Source: Laetiporus sulphureus 93-53 (lineage: Eukaryota > Basidiomycota > Agaricomycetes > Polyporales > Laetiporaceae). From it: DNA of 46,390 bases. Under the pieces are notes generated by a model. The model worked only from the letters and a program-made list of their open reading frames with translations, was not told the origin of the DNA and made no database searches. The first letter of the stretch is position 1, and each line of letters opens with the position of its first letter. Position numbers and translations under genes: made by a program. The DNA lies in assembly GCF_001632365.1 (NCBI RefSeq), contig NW_024468543.1, positions 5,864 to 52,253 of the forward strand. Direction: 5' to 3'. Shown here piece by piece: positions 22,801 to 34,062 of the stretch.

Positions 22801-22932
22801 TCATGCGCAGAAAGCATATCAGAGCACGGGAACAGAAATAATGCGTGTATGTATAGGCGAATGCGGAACATATGTCGCGCGTTAATAAGACCTAGACTGC
22901 CACGACCAGAGAGACCCCGTTGCATGATCCAG
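19840..22932. other. 3.1-kb region with no identified gene
   Basis: The left 300 bases are AT-rich and likely hold the poly(A) site of the DUF6593-like gene. GC-rich patches at 20.4-20.8 and 21.4-22.3 kb carry long ORFs on both strands. The best is a 195-codon ATG ORF on the plus strand at 21405-21992, Ser/Pro/Arg-rich, with no recognised motif and an equally open antisense frame. I cannot call a gene here. The right end should contain the 3' UTR of the transcription factor. Confidence 0.4.
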
Positions 22933-25900
22933 TCATGCTCTCAAGATCGGAGGAAGAGTGAGCTGAGCGGGCAGCGGCGGCGGGAGACGGACGGAGATGC
23001 ACGCATCCTCGATCCGTCGACGAAGTTCATCGCGTCGCATGCGTTGCTCTGCAACAACGTTGAACGGTCAGGGCTATCCGTGTTAACAGCAGACAGAGGG
23101 TAACATACCTGCCGACGGCCACAGGGCGTTGAGCACGTCCAATGGGATCAGGAACGTCTTGGCCAGCTCCAGCGCGTGTGTCAACGAGCGATCATACTTC
23201 CACAAGCCCAGGCATATCATGACCTGACTGGAGATCCAGTTGATCTGGAAAGGGCGCCTCGATAGAAGATATCCGGGAGTCTCGCCCAGCTGCAACACGG
23301 CTGCTTTGAGACTCTTTGCCATTTGCTCTTGATAATACACTGTCACGCAGTAGTGGTCATGAGAACAGACGTTCCTTGATCAAGAAGCACAATAGATACT
23401 CACGCCACTCTTCCGCCTGTCGGCGGTCAAACATCCCTGCGCTATCGATATCCTGGATTCTGGAAAACATTTAGCCCATCGCGAAGGTGGCTACCGAGGT
23501 GAATAACGCACCGACGAAGCTCATAGGAGACCGTCAGCCTGGTACTGAAAAGAAATTGACGATAAGTGATTGTTGGCAGGCAACAATAGAGATTGGACAC
23601 ACTTGTACAGGTACTCCTTGCACACATTGATGAGCGAGCCGTCCACATTGCATTGGTGCATATCCAGCGCGGCTTGGACGGTCCGCGTCTCCGCGAGCAC
23701 CTCGAGGGCGGACCGCGACCTCTGCTCCATCGACCATCTGTCATCGATAGGACGTATGCTGCTGCACCATAGGAGTAGACTCCGACAGTATACAGCCCAC
23801 AGGGAATCCTTAGGAGATTGGCCATAGAGCTGATCATGTCCGAGAGCGCGCTCGTACGCTTCTCCAGGGAACAAAAGCGTATACTGCATATGCATGATGC
23901 GATCAGCGATCCTTCTCACGGCGGCATAATGAGGCCACGCACGTTAGCCGGTTCTGACAGCGCAAATTGCATCGGTTCCCGCTGGAATGCAGAACATTGG
24001 AAGGTGTAGCTTGCGACCAGAGCGAGGGCGACCCAGCACAACCGGCGACATTCCTCCTTGCGTATCTCCGCATCGGACCAATTGGGGTTCCAAGGCGGGT
24101 TGACAGACGAGTAGGAGTGATAGCCGTCCATAGGATTCGAACCGACGCTCTGAGCAGACACGACGCAACAGCATCTCTTCGGCGGCCGGTAAGATTCCGG
24201 AATAAAGACCGCAGGCACGGCACGAGGAGAGAAGATGGATGTGTCGGGGTCGTGGTCGTCGAGGGTGCAGAGCGATAACACCTGAATGATGCGATCGAGG
24301 AATTGCAGGGAGCACACGGCTCTCTCGGGAGAATACTGAGGGTGGCAGGAAGATTCGAACAATGCCAAGATCTATTGTTCGCAGCGTGTCGCACCTCGTG
24401 AGTTAGCATGAGATCATCGAGCAAAAGGAAGAGCGATGACGTACTAGAGCAGCTTCCGCGAGGGTATAGTCAACCAGTTGAGAACTGCAGGCGACCTCAA
24501 GCAAAGCCTGAGCATTGTCTCGATAATGTATAGCGCGAGAACGGCCCTCAGCGCCAAGCTCCAGGTCGCTAGACTTGATGAGTGTAGAAAGTGCCAATGC
24601 AGACATTATAAAGGCCGGTTGCATTCGCAAGCGCTGCTCAGGATTTTGTAGATCTCGGAAGAAAGTGGGTATATGAATGAATGAGAGCCAGTAACTGCTG
24701 GAAGTCAGGCTAGAGCAATGACAGGTCATCATTTCGCAGAATACACACCACATGCACGAACTCACAGGATATTCAGATCGTCCATGATGTCTCCCAAGCT
24801 GCAAATAATGTTGAGACGTCCTCTTGAGCACGGCGAGAGAACACTGTGCTTACGATCGCTCACGCAACAAGTGATCCCACCAAGATCTTCGACTATATTC
24901 AACCGACGGAGACATTTGAATGAAAGTAGCCTTGCTCTGGTCATCCTGATATTGACGGTGGAGATACGGTTTCGAGACAGAATCCAGGCCCGAGAAATCA
25001 AGAGAGAGGGGAAGCCGGCGCGACGATGAGGAGTATTCACCCTATCAGTACTGAATAAATATCTATCGACATTTGTCGCTGCGCGATAGGTGTAATCTAC
25101 CAACTCACTCTAGCATAGCCAAGATCAGGCCCAACGCTGCGTGGCTGGATAGAAGCGTCCAAAGGAGACGACGAGTGAGACATGTGCGGATGAGAGTCAT
25201 GCACAACGCTCAACGACAAATGCGGCTTCACGTCATCTCCGTTCTCCTTCAACCTGGCTGCAAACGAGTCTACGGACTCATCGGTAGACTTTCGCTTCTT
25301 CTTTGTGGGCACCATTGCCGCGTCTGTCGGCCGCTTCTTGCACGAACGTTGCCGCGTACCAGGGCGCTTATCGGGGCCTCGTCGTTTGGGGACGGCATCG
25401 TACTCACATTCATTGTTGCGTCGAGTACAATTATGGCATACAGGCCGCGTGGAGTCACAGCGGATTTTGCGCGCACGGCTATGCACAAAACGGTCAACAC
25501 CCACCATCGATGGAATTACAAATCGAATGCACCATTGTCTGCACGCAATCACGACCGTTGACGCTTCCCTTCGGGGTGGTCGGCTACTGGACGGGCTCGT
25601 ACTGCCGCTGTTCGTCCCTTGGGACTTTGCAACAGTAGACGCAAGAGATATCTGTGCAGCCTCCTCGGCCGATGAAACAGAGGCAGTGGAGACGTCGTGA
25701 CGCGAGGAGTAGGATGTGGGTGAATCGTTGAGCATGTCGTGAGAAACGCGGTACTGCGGCTCTGGGAGCCTGCTCTGCGGCAAACCGAATGCGTAGTCCG
25801 CCGTAGGCGTCAACGCGTTGGGTTGGAAGCGGCCGGCAGATGGGTCAAAGTCGACCATTGGATTCTCATGAAGCGAGAGCTCGTGGTTGAACTGATGCGG

Positions 25901-26266
25901 CAATTCGTGATCGATCGCGAGTGTCGACAGCTGGAATACCGGCAACATGTGGGAGTCGTGGACCTGCATGCCTGTATCCGGTGGCCCGTAGTGCCTCTCC
26001 CAGTTTGCCATGTACAGTTGAGCGTCCGGGGCATATGCGAGTGTACTCAGAGTACGACTCAGTTGATACGGAAATTCTTCGCGGGGATACGGATGAGACC
26101 AAGACACTATCGGCAAGAAAGACGCGTACACACCTTCTGGGGTGTATGAACCATCAAAGACGGGTGAATGCAGCTCCGAGCCATCTTCACTAGACTGGAA
26201 GCCTTCCTCGACAATGGGAACGCGTGTGAAAGGGACATAGACCTCGCCGTTGGTGCTGGCGACCAT
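22933..26266 (-). CDS. Zn2Cys6 (zinc cluster) transcription factor with fungal MHR domain
   Basis: Eleven exons: 26266-25533, 25478-25109, 25041-24854, 24798-24766, 24709-24445, 24371-23943, 23883-23603, 23544-23512, 23459-23404, 23339-23109 and 23048-22933; 911 residues. The zinc cluster spans the first junction and is perfect: C-x2-C-x6-C-x6-C-x2-C-x6-C at residues 242-269 (CRQCRARKIRC, then PVCHNC), followed by a basic linker KRRGPDKRPGTRQ. The fungal-specific middle homology region follows at roughly 400-830, with SRRSWWDHLL, SSSYWLSFIHIPTFF, EIRKEECRRLCW, NYTLLFPGEAYERALGHDQL and THALELAKTFLIPLDVLNAL. The start is the first ATG of the frame; upstream only a GTG precedes it. The zinc cluster lies unusually far from the N terminus. 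Such proteins bind CGG-type half sites as dimers; the target genes here are unknown. Confidence 0.9.
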
Positions 26267-27270
26267 GTCTGCAGATGAGGAGGGGCGGGCTGCAGGATGC
26301 GCTGGTGTCAGAACAAAGGGGACTTGAAGAGGCAGCTGAAGGCAGTGTATAGATATGAACGCCACGCGAGAAGCGAGGAACCGCGTCTCATGGGACCAAC
26401 GGCTAAAGAGTTGGGAGACGCGCAGATGGATCTGCTAGAAGCCGAGGGTCTGGAAATTTTCCGAAGTGTGACAAATGGGAAGAAGGAACAGCTGTGGACT
26501 CCTGAATCGGGATGGATATGAAGACCCTTCGCGGGACTTTCCCAGTGTCTTCGGAACTTACCTGGTTAACCACCCAAACTCCGGGCGAACTCGAAAGTGT
26601 ATGATCATCACGTCAGTTTATAGCTAGATATCCTTGTTATGGCCTAATTGTTCCTGCACGGTCCAGCCTTGTTGTGTGCAGACGAACATCAGAATTCCTC
26701 GAAATGGACGTCCACGCTGGGGACACGGTGAAACGGCGACAGACCTACGCGAGCTTTTTCGACAGCAGGCACAAAGAGCTGCAAATCCTGGGACACTTTG
26801 ATGGTTTCTTAGTCAGCGAAAACCCGTTATCTGTCAAAATTATATGCTATCGCGGATGCCGAGGTTCCTGCGCTCGAATAGACTTGGCGACTCCGCTCAA
26901 TTGGACTTCACCTCTTTTTTCTCCAGCTGACAATCGAGTTCTGATCAACAGTGACCACGGAATATACATCTGCCTCTTTCAGAAATTGTGCCTGTCGATG
27001 CAGCAACGTAATATTGTGTATCTTCCTGAGAAGATTGCGACGTACCTGCGCGTGTCCATGCGGCATCCGGTGAGCATGCACTCGTTCTCAAGCTGACCCT
27101 CCGCAGCCAGCCTCTCCGTAAACAGCCCGTTGTGACGATCGTTACAAGGTGCATAAAGCAATCACTTTGCCGTACACGGCTTGTCCGGATCACTCGCCAG
27201 CATTCCGCGACATACGCATCGATGCACACCAATTTCGGGTCGTAGCTCCCAGTTCATCTCATGTCCATGA

Positions 27271-27660
27271 GTCTTCGATGCTCCACCAAGCCAAATCGCC
27301 GACACGACCCTTCGCTTCAATGTTCTGCTGGCAAATGACGCCACGAGGTTCACAAAACTAGCTCAACGTCTCATCTCGCGCTTCTCCAGGAGACACATAC
27401 GAACCCCTCCATTTCCGGTTTCTCTCGTCTTGCGGGCCGTGCCGAAGGATATCTTGTGGGCCGCTAGAAGACCAATGTTGTCCGCTGCTCCGGAGACTCT
27501 CACATACGCTATTTGCAGAGCCGGTCTGTTCGGCGTTTCCTCCAGTGCCCTCGATCCTGCTGTTTGCATCCAGACATATGTCGAGGCTGTGCTCGGCTTT
27601 TCTCCCCGACCTAGTGGACGCCTTGGAGCAACTTGCTGCAAATCTGATCATCCATGCTGA
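27271..27660 (+). CDS. Unidentified coding-like segment
   Basis: A stop-to-stop frame of 129 codons with protein-like composition (for example LLANDATRFTKLAQRLISRF and VCIQTYVEAVLGFS). It has no ATG near its start, so it would be an internal or last exon. The open ATG frame at 26674-27096 lies in the same register upstream and could be joined by an intron, but no clear splice pair was fixed. I do not recognise the family. A chance ORF is quite possible. Confidence 0.15.
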   Translation, partial: VFDAPPSQIADTTLRFNVLLANDATRFTKLAQRLISRFSRRHIRTPPFPVSLVLRAVPKDILWAARRPMLSAAPETLTYAICRAGLFGVSSSALDPAVCIQTYVEAVLGFSPRPSGRLGATCCKSDHPC

Positions 27661-28234
27661 TACTGTGCCGCTCCTCCTGAGCGGCCGTAAAGCTTTGGCC
27701 TAGACTTTCAGGAACTTTCAAAACGAAACCATGTCAACACGATATCCAGATATGCACGTGGTTGGATTGATGCGCCTGGTGGCAGCAGGAGTTTCAACTC
27801 GCTTGCTTGGTATGTTCCGGTGTCCGCCACTCATCTGTGTACTGCCACGGCGATTTGTAGATCACCATGGAGCGCCCCTTGGAAATTTGTCCGTTTTTGC
27901 AATTCTCTACGACGTCTGCCTGCCAGTTTTCTTTCTTCCGTGGTGCTGCGCTCTGTGCTCTCTGAGGTTTTTGCATTTAGACATTATCATGTGCTACTGC
28001 AACACCGTGAATGGAATGTCTGGATAGATCCGCGTCTTCTGGCTTTAGTGTCCCACTGGTCCACCGGCACGGTGTCCCTCCTTCCATAGCGGCTGAGTCT
28101 ATTCGTTGCATGCTCCATTCCTCCGGTCCCGCATTGCCTAATATAACAATTCTCGGAGATCGCGCCAGCCGCCCCGAAGGTCTGCTGCAGCAACGGAGAC
28201 AAAAAGGCATGTCCCAATCCGCTTTGACGGCATA

Positions 28235-29242
28235 ATGTGCCTCGTGCTATCGCAGCTCCTTATCGAATCTATGTCAATCACCAATATCTTCAAGTTGCTT
28301 TGTTTTAGAGCCGGCACTTCGCAGGCGGGTGCCATGCACACGGCCGGGATCCGTGGCCCGCGTCTTCTTCGAATGATTTGGGGGAGGGACTATCATTATT
28401 CAAGGAGGTATCCCCCTGCTTCGACGAGCCAACTTTGCGCTATTCGTATCATTGCGGTCCGGAACGGTGGGAGCGCTCTGAATGGGCGGGATCCTGAACA
28501 CAGTTCTGACATAGCGTGCACTACATTGGGAATGGCAAAACAACACCGACCGCGGGGCGGCATCCGAGCCCTCGTGGCCTTCCAGACGTCCCGCTGCTTC
28601 ACTTCCGGGCTCAGTAGAAGGGGGGCGGCAGCGAAGGGGGTTGCTTTGCTTGCATTGCGGGCCCTGATCGTCGAGCCTGTAATCCTCATCCGCCGTTGGC
28701 CTCGCTTTTCCCGCCACATTGGCGGATTGAGCGCAATCACTGCTCGGATCACGAACTTTTGTACATCGTGGGTAAGTCCAGCATCCATGGTGGGAACGTT
28801 CATGTATCCTGCTGAAATGCTTGCTCATGCATCCAGCATGGGGCCACTGCAGGTGGTTGTTCCTTGCGGCATTCCGTCAAGCGCAGTATCTGCTGTAAGC
28901 CTGCAGTCAGACTGGAGGTACTTCCACGCTGTTATGGCGAGAACGGATGAGCCTGGCGTACCGGAACATCGCAACGGGTGGACTAGACAGTCAGGAATTG
29001 ATGCGAAGGAACCCTCTGATCGTCCTAGTCTCCGTTCACTTGAGGCCGATGGGCCGCAGGTCCAGCAACGTTCGTGGCTTCTGAGCCTCTGGCGAGGTCT
29101 CCGTGCTGGGCATCTACCAACTGGAAGGCGGGCGCGCTCCACTCCGGTACGAAGAAGCCATTGCTGTGTATTGATTCTACTGTGCGCATATCAGGCCGTG
29201 TTCCAGCGCTGTACAATTCCACAAACTTGGCGCCACATGTAA
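28235..29242 (+). CDS. Unidentified 335-codon ORF
   Basis: An ATG-started ORF of 335 codons, the longest uninterrupted frame in the gene-poor region. It is rich in Arg, Ser, Ala and Cys, with no domain, signal peptide or convincing membrane span. Both antisense frames are also fairly open (135 and 142 codons), which weakens the coding case. It contains a GTAAGT followed by plausible acceptors, so a spliced gene using part of it is another option. Confidence 0.15.
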   Translation: MCLVLSQLLIESMSITNIFKLLCFRAGTSQAGAMHTAGIRGPRLLRMIWGRDYHYSRRYPPASTSQLCAIRIIAVRNGGSALNGRDPEHSSDIACTTLGMAKQHRPRGGIRALVAFQTSRCFTSGLSRRGAAAKGVALLALRALIVEPVILIRRWPRFSRHIGGLSAITARITNFCTSWVSPASMVGTFMYPAEMLAHASSMGPLQVVVPCGIPSSAVSAVSLQSDWRYFHAVMARTDEPGVPEHRNGWTRQSGIDAKEPSDRPSLRSLEADGPQVQQRSWLLSLWRGLRAGHLPTGRRARSTPVRRSHCCVLILLCAYQAVFQRCTIPQTWRHM

Positions 29243-32200
29243 TATCAGAGGCGTCTAAAACATACCACAGATCAGCCCCACCCGTTGGTCGGATATCGAG
29301 GCGTACACGCTATCAGCATTCTTTTCGGACGAGCTCACTCGTTGTGCGGACCATCGGCTGGGAGTGCGTATGCAGGGCGTCTCGCATCGGAAATAGAGCG
29401 AGATAAGCACAGGAACTATCGATGCCCCGAACGCACTCCAATCTGCGGCTGCCGTATCCTTGAGTGTGCAGAAGATCAGACGCGTTGCTGAAGAGAGTTT
29501 TAGGTGAGCCGCCGTACGCATCCCGCATTGAACTGTTCTGCCAACAAGCATTCTGAATGCGCGTGAGATATCATGCACGCAAACGCTCCGTGCGAGCCAT
29601 AACGGACCACGCAGATCGCTTCCGTTTCCATCCGCGAGCAAGCCTCGAGTTTGAGAAGTCCAGAACTCTATGTCTATTTACATGCCATACTGAGTCAATG
29701 GGTAATCCTCGGGAACGGAGTTCGGGACGCTACGGCTTTCGGTTTCGAAGTCATCATATCTAAGTTGCCGCATAGGCCAGTGGGGTGCAGTATCTGGCAG
29801 CATGGGCTTATACAAGCAGTCACGCTGCGATATGCCTCACCTTCTTGCTGCACGGATCTCGTCCGGTGATGGAGGGGTGATCATAGGCTGGTGTTCTCTC
29901 TTCTGCGTTCGCATTACGCCGTGCTACTCACACCATTCTCCATGGGCGAGCAGCAGATGACGATTCAAACGAGGCCCGTACACGTAAGAGTTACGTCTGC
30001 CGCGCGCATACACTATCATCCGACTGGCTTTACCGGGACCGGTCTCTCCACTTGGTCGGCTTGGTAGTTAGGAGTAAACTCACGATATCTGACAACGCTA
30101 TGCTTTGCTGGCTTACCATAGTGGCCACAACACGGGATACGGCTGGCACTTCATATGACCTTGACTATCTTGCATTGTAGCCATGCTGTCTTCGCCACGC
30201 CTACGAATCCCTATAGTGTCATAGGTGACGTCGCTGCTAGCATAGTGAGTTTTCGATATCATTTTCTAGTCCCCGTTGATCATCATGATGCCATAGTATT
30301 GGACGGCATGACGATACTGGCCAGCACGCGTGTACGTCGCGCGTTCTTCGAATCTCATGCATCTGCCAACACAGCGAGGCCGTTTGTAAGACTGCCAGTG
30401 GCGCACGTGCACCCTAGGGGCTATTACTATGCTAGGTGAAGTCGCCGAACTTCGTCACCAGGCTGTTGATGCATTTACACGCTCCATTGTTCATGACAGT
30501 CCTTGAAGGTGCGGCTAACAGCTGCGACGTGCGAAGTATTCCGGCTCACTGGTCAACCGTCGCCGGAGATAGTATAGAAGAGGTTCGTTGACCGTCACTG
30601 TGCGAAGTACAGTCGAAGAAGGCCAATTTCAAAGAAGCGTTGACGACACCAAGGTGCGGTATATTTCTCAGGTGACGCGAAAATACGCCAGAAGCAGTCA
30701 AAGGGATATAACGTTATACTTCACAGAATATGCCAGCTTCACTCGTGTGGGCAACGGTGGGTACATATTGCCTTAACCGCACTAATCATGCCCCTTCGAC
30801 CCCCACCGATCATCGCTTCGCCTCCACATTGTACACGCTGATTGCAGATCGGACCCGTAGTATCAATTTCATCGCGGGGTTCCTGTCACAACGTTGCACG
30901 CAGGCCGTTTTGATAGACTCAGGAAGCTGCACTAGCGTCATGCTGCGTGCGAAGACTAGAGTCAAAACGCCAATTACCGTGGAAAGAATGACGATACAGG
31001 AGGGAAATGCCGTTCCACGCCGGAAGCGGCCTCTCGAACTCGTCCGAACGTACCCTACCGGAATGAATGGCACTACAGGAGAACAGGAGAACAGGAAACC
31101 GGCCGCCGAGTCCGTACAACTGCTATGCGATTCCTTCTTGCTCATTGATGTGCGCGACCTCTGTTAGACCTCACCGTACAGGTACTCTTGGGCGGCGGCC
31201 TAACCATGAGCTAGCGGTCACGCTCTGGACAAGTCTGAATTTTCTGCATTACGAATGCCATGATCCCCAATGATTCTGACCCACACGCGTTTGTCAGTTG
31301 TGCCGGAATATGGCGTCCGTCATTCCGCTTTCCGCATTCATAATCACGGTCTCGTACGATCAAGCCCGGTCATGCAGGCAACACGGGGATGTACTCCTAG
31401 TCTGGAACGGTCACCATGTATCGTACGCTTGCGCCTCCTCCCTGATGCGGCTTCAGCGATAGAGCATCGCACATCCTATTCATTGGACAGTCTCCTCATT
31501 GTTCTGGCGGCCAAAGGTGGGCCACATCGTGCTCGGATTTCATGATTTTGTCACTGATGATTCGCCCGCCTTCTGCCGACCTCGAGGTCTGTCTGATCTG
31601 TCAGTACGTTACGTCTGTGTGGTCTAAGATTGTCACTGACTTGCTGTGCTCAAAGTTTGGTGTAGCGCCATTCGCTAACTTGCCGACCGAGATCGCTTGA
31701 CAACGTACACGTTTTGAGGTAGCTGATACCACCTTCATTGTTCCACGAGGATTGCGAGGAAGAAGATCCGGTCGGCTCATGAGTCGAGTACGTACGCCCA
31801 CGTAAACTAGAGCTCCAACGGGTTCTATCAACCGAAGCGATGGCGTCTCTGTTGCTGATCGGCCGTGTCTCACCCGCAATGGTTACGCTGTGCAGTTGAC
31901 GTGGAGCGCCTCGCATTGCCAACGCATACACCCGTGCAGGGTCTATCTGGCCGCCGGTGAACGCCAAGGCAATGCGGTGATGATGAAGCGCTCTTGATCA
32001 GTACTATCCTAGGTTCCGGCGTATCATAGAAGATAAGCACAGAACAGTTGCCTTCTCTGTAAAGTTCTCTCTGGCTGATAATCGCGGTGGCTGACAGCTT
32101 GTGAATCGCAAGCTTTATATTGAACTCTGATCGCCGTTCACACACCCATATGTCATCATTTTAGTTTCATTTCACATGCCTTTCAGAGCGTCCATTTTAT

Positions 32201-34062
32201 GACTCGCTGTAGTCGTGTCTGCCGCGCTTTGGAGCCAGGAACTCGCTTAGATGGATATGCCACTTCTGATGCATGCCAGGAACACGAGGACGCTTGAGCC
32301 TCTTCACCATTGCAGAACGGATCGAATCGAGGTCGACGCCGGGCCAACACCAGCCCGTTTTTGAGATGGAGCGTTGGCGCGATTGACTTTTGGGGTTCTG
32401 GAACGACGCGATCGTAAGGCCAAGAATGCATTGCATCTGATGGAGAAGATGGTAGCGGTCGCTAGAGTTTTCTGTTTGAACGCTTAAAAGCAAATACATT
32501 ATTTTAAAACCGCCAATGCGATGTTACGCGAGAACCTGCCTTCCATGGATGAATGCGCAAAACATTGCAACCTCGTGCACCCATCAGACGCTTGTTTTGC
32601 CAGTGCAGTCTACGAAACATAGCGTCCATATTTGCATCACAATGTCAGAGAGCATCATGCAGCAGGCGATCGAAGCCAGAGAATTTCAACTGCGACTGTT
32701 CATGAGTGCTACGTAGACGCCGTAAGGAAGACCGTCAAATTGACCTCATGACTTCATATTGTCAATCATGATGAGAGACATAGGCAGGGCCGTGGCGAAT
32801 TGGGCAGCAGGACCGTGCGATGACGCAGACAGCGCGCTACAGGTGCTGTGTATTGTCGATGGGATCCGTCTACGCATGATGCTGCGATGCCTGCTCCTCA
32901 ATCATCGACCAGAGCCAGAAAGTGACTGCGGGATCGGAATCGGCTATTCAAAGAATAATCGTGGTGGCAATATCCTCCGTGGATACAACGTCAAGGTCAA
33001 CAAGGAGCCACACAGCTTGGCACGATCCAATCTGTAAAGGGGCCGGCTCGACGACGGTGGTGACCGTATGGCGCTCACAACTCGGGCCTTGTAGCGCCCT
33101 CAGTTTGACTGCGTGCAATTGATCGCACGCAATTATGGGCAGATGACTGCGAGCTAAATTGGATCAAAATGCTGAGAAATTGATGTTGTACGTACCGTGC
33201 CGTACTGAGTCCGACTGTGTAGACATGAGGCTATTCAACGCTACTGTTCAGGACTTACGCTCCGAGCTTTTCGGCACCGTATTCTACCTAGTGTGTGAGT
33301 GAGTTAGTGTTCCTCTCATCTTGCGCATGGCGACGGGGAGAGAGCGCTGTGAGTGGCTGAATCAAAAATCTTCAACAACGGATGAACAGCAAGAGGACTG
33401 TTCTCATGCCGGCGTTCTTCGGTGGACACGCTTACCCGTGGGCACTGACCTGGGGCATGCCACAACTTGCAATTCAATGTGCATCAGTCAAGATCTAAAG
33501 GGACTAGGTGAGTACTTGCCGTCCAGCTCAAAGTGCACATCGTGATCGTGCGGTCTGCTTCAGCTATCAATGTAGCACTAGATACTTCTGCTAATATCTT
33601 CTTGTATCCTGTGTGCATCGCATCGTCTCCGAATAGGATCAGGCTTAATGAATAATAGAACATGCTGATGAGACGATGGAGCTCATCGAGTATATGAGCG
33701 GCGGTCCCATGTCGACAGCATTGTCATGGCACGAAAAACAAAGCTCGCCGTGGGAAATTCGAGGATATACTACTTGTTGACATATTGTTCACTGAGCAGC
33801 AATATTCATTTTTTGGGAGGTGAGGCAGAGATGAAGCTGATCATTGAGGACCATGGCGTCTACCTAGAAAGTGAGCGTCTAACATTCTCGGCGCTAAACT
33901 TACCACGGTAGCTGCTATAGCTTCGACACTGCTTGAGTACTTGAGTCTGACTCTCGAGTGCTCCTGGCGGCGTCGTGCACATCGGTGATAGCAGAAAAAC
34001 CTGTGACGGCGCGAACTAACTCTCGTTTCGTCTGAAGGGGCTAAGTTACTCCAGCTCGTGCT

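Larger units (their letters stand above)
26267..34062. other. 7.8-kb gene-poor region
   Basis: This is the largest stretch without a recognised gene. ORFs are short and scattered on both strands with frequent stops, base composition is moderate, and I see no transposon ends, RT or transposase motifs. Exceptions worth a look are the plus-strand frames at 27271-27660 and 28235-29242, listed separately. The first few hundred bases must include the transcription-factor promoter and the last few hundred that of COG3. Decayed genes or heavily split small-exon genes cannot be excluded. Confidence 0.4.

Noticed and set aside
24122..24140. Sequence like a tRNA B box (GGTTCGAATCC on the minus strand)
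   Set aside because: It lies inside exon 6 of the zinc-cluster factor, where it encodes part of a conserved stretch, and no matching A box or cloverleaf surrounds it.
30026..30049. Walker A-like peptide GETGPGKAS on the minus strand
   Set aside because: The final Ser/Thr position is Ala, no Walker B or other ATPase motif is nearby, and the frame is short.
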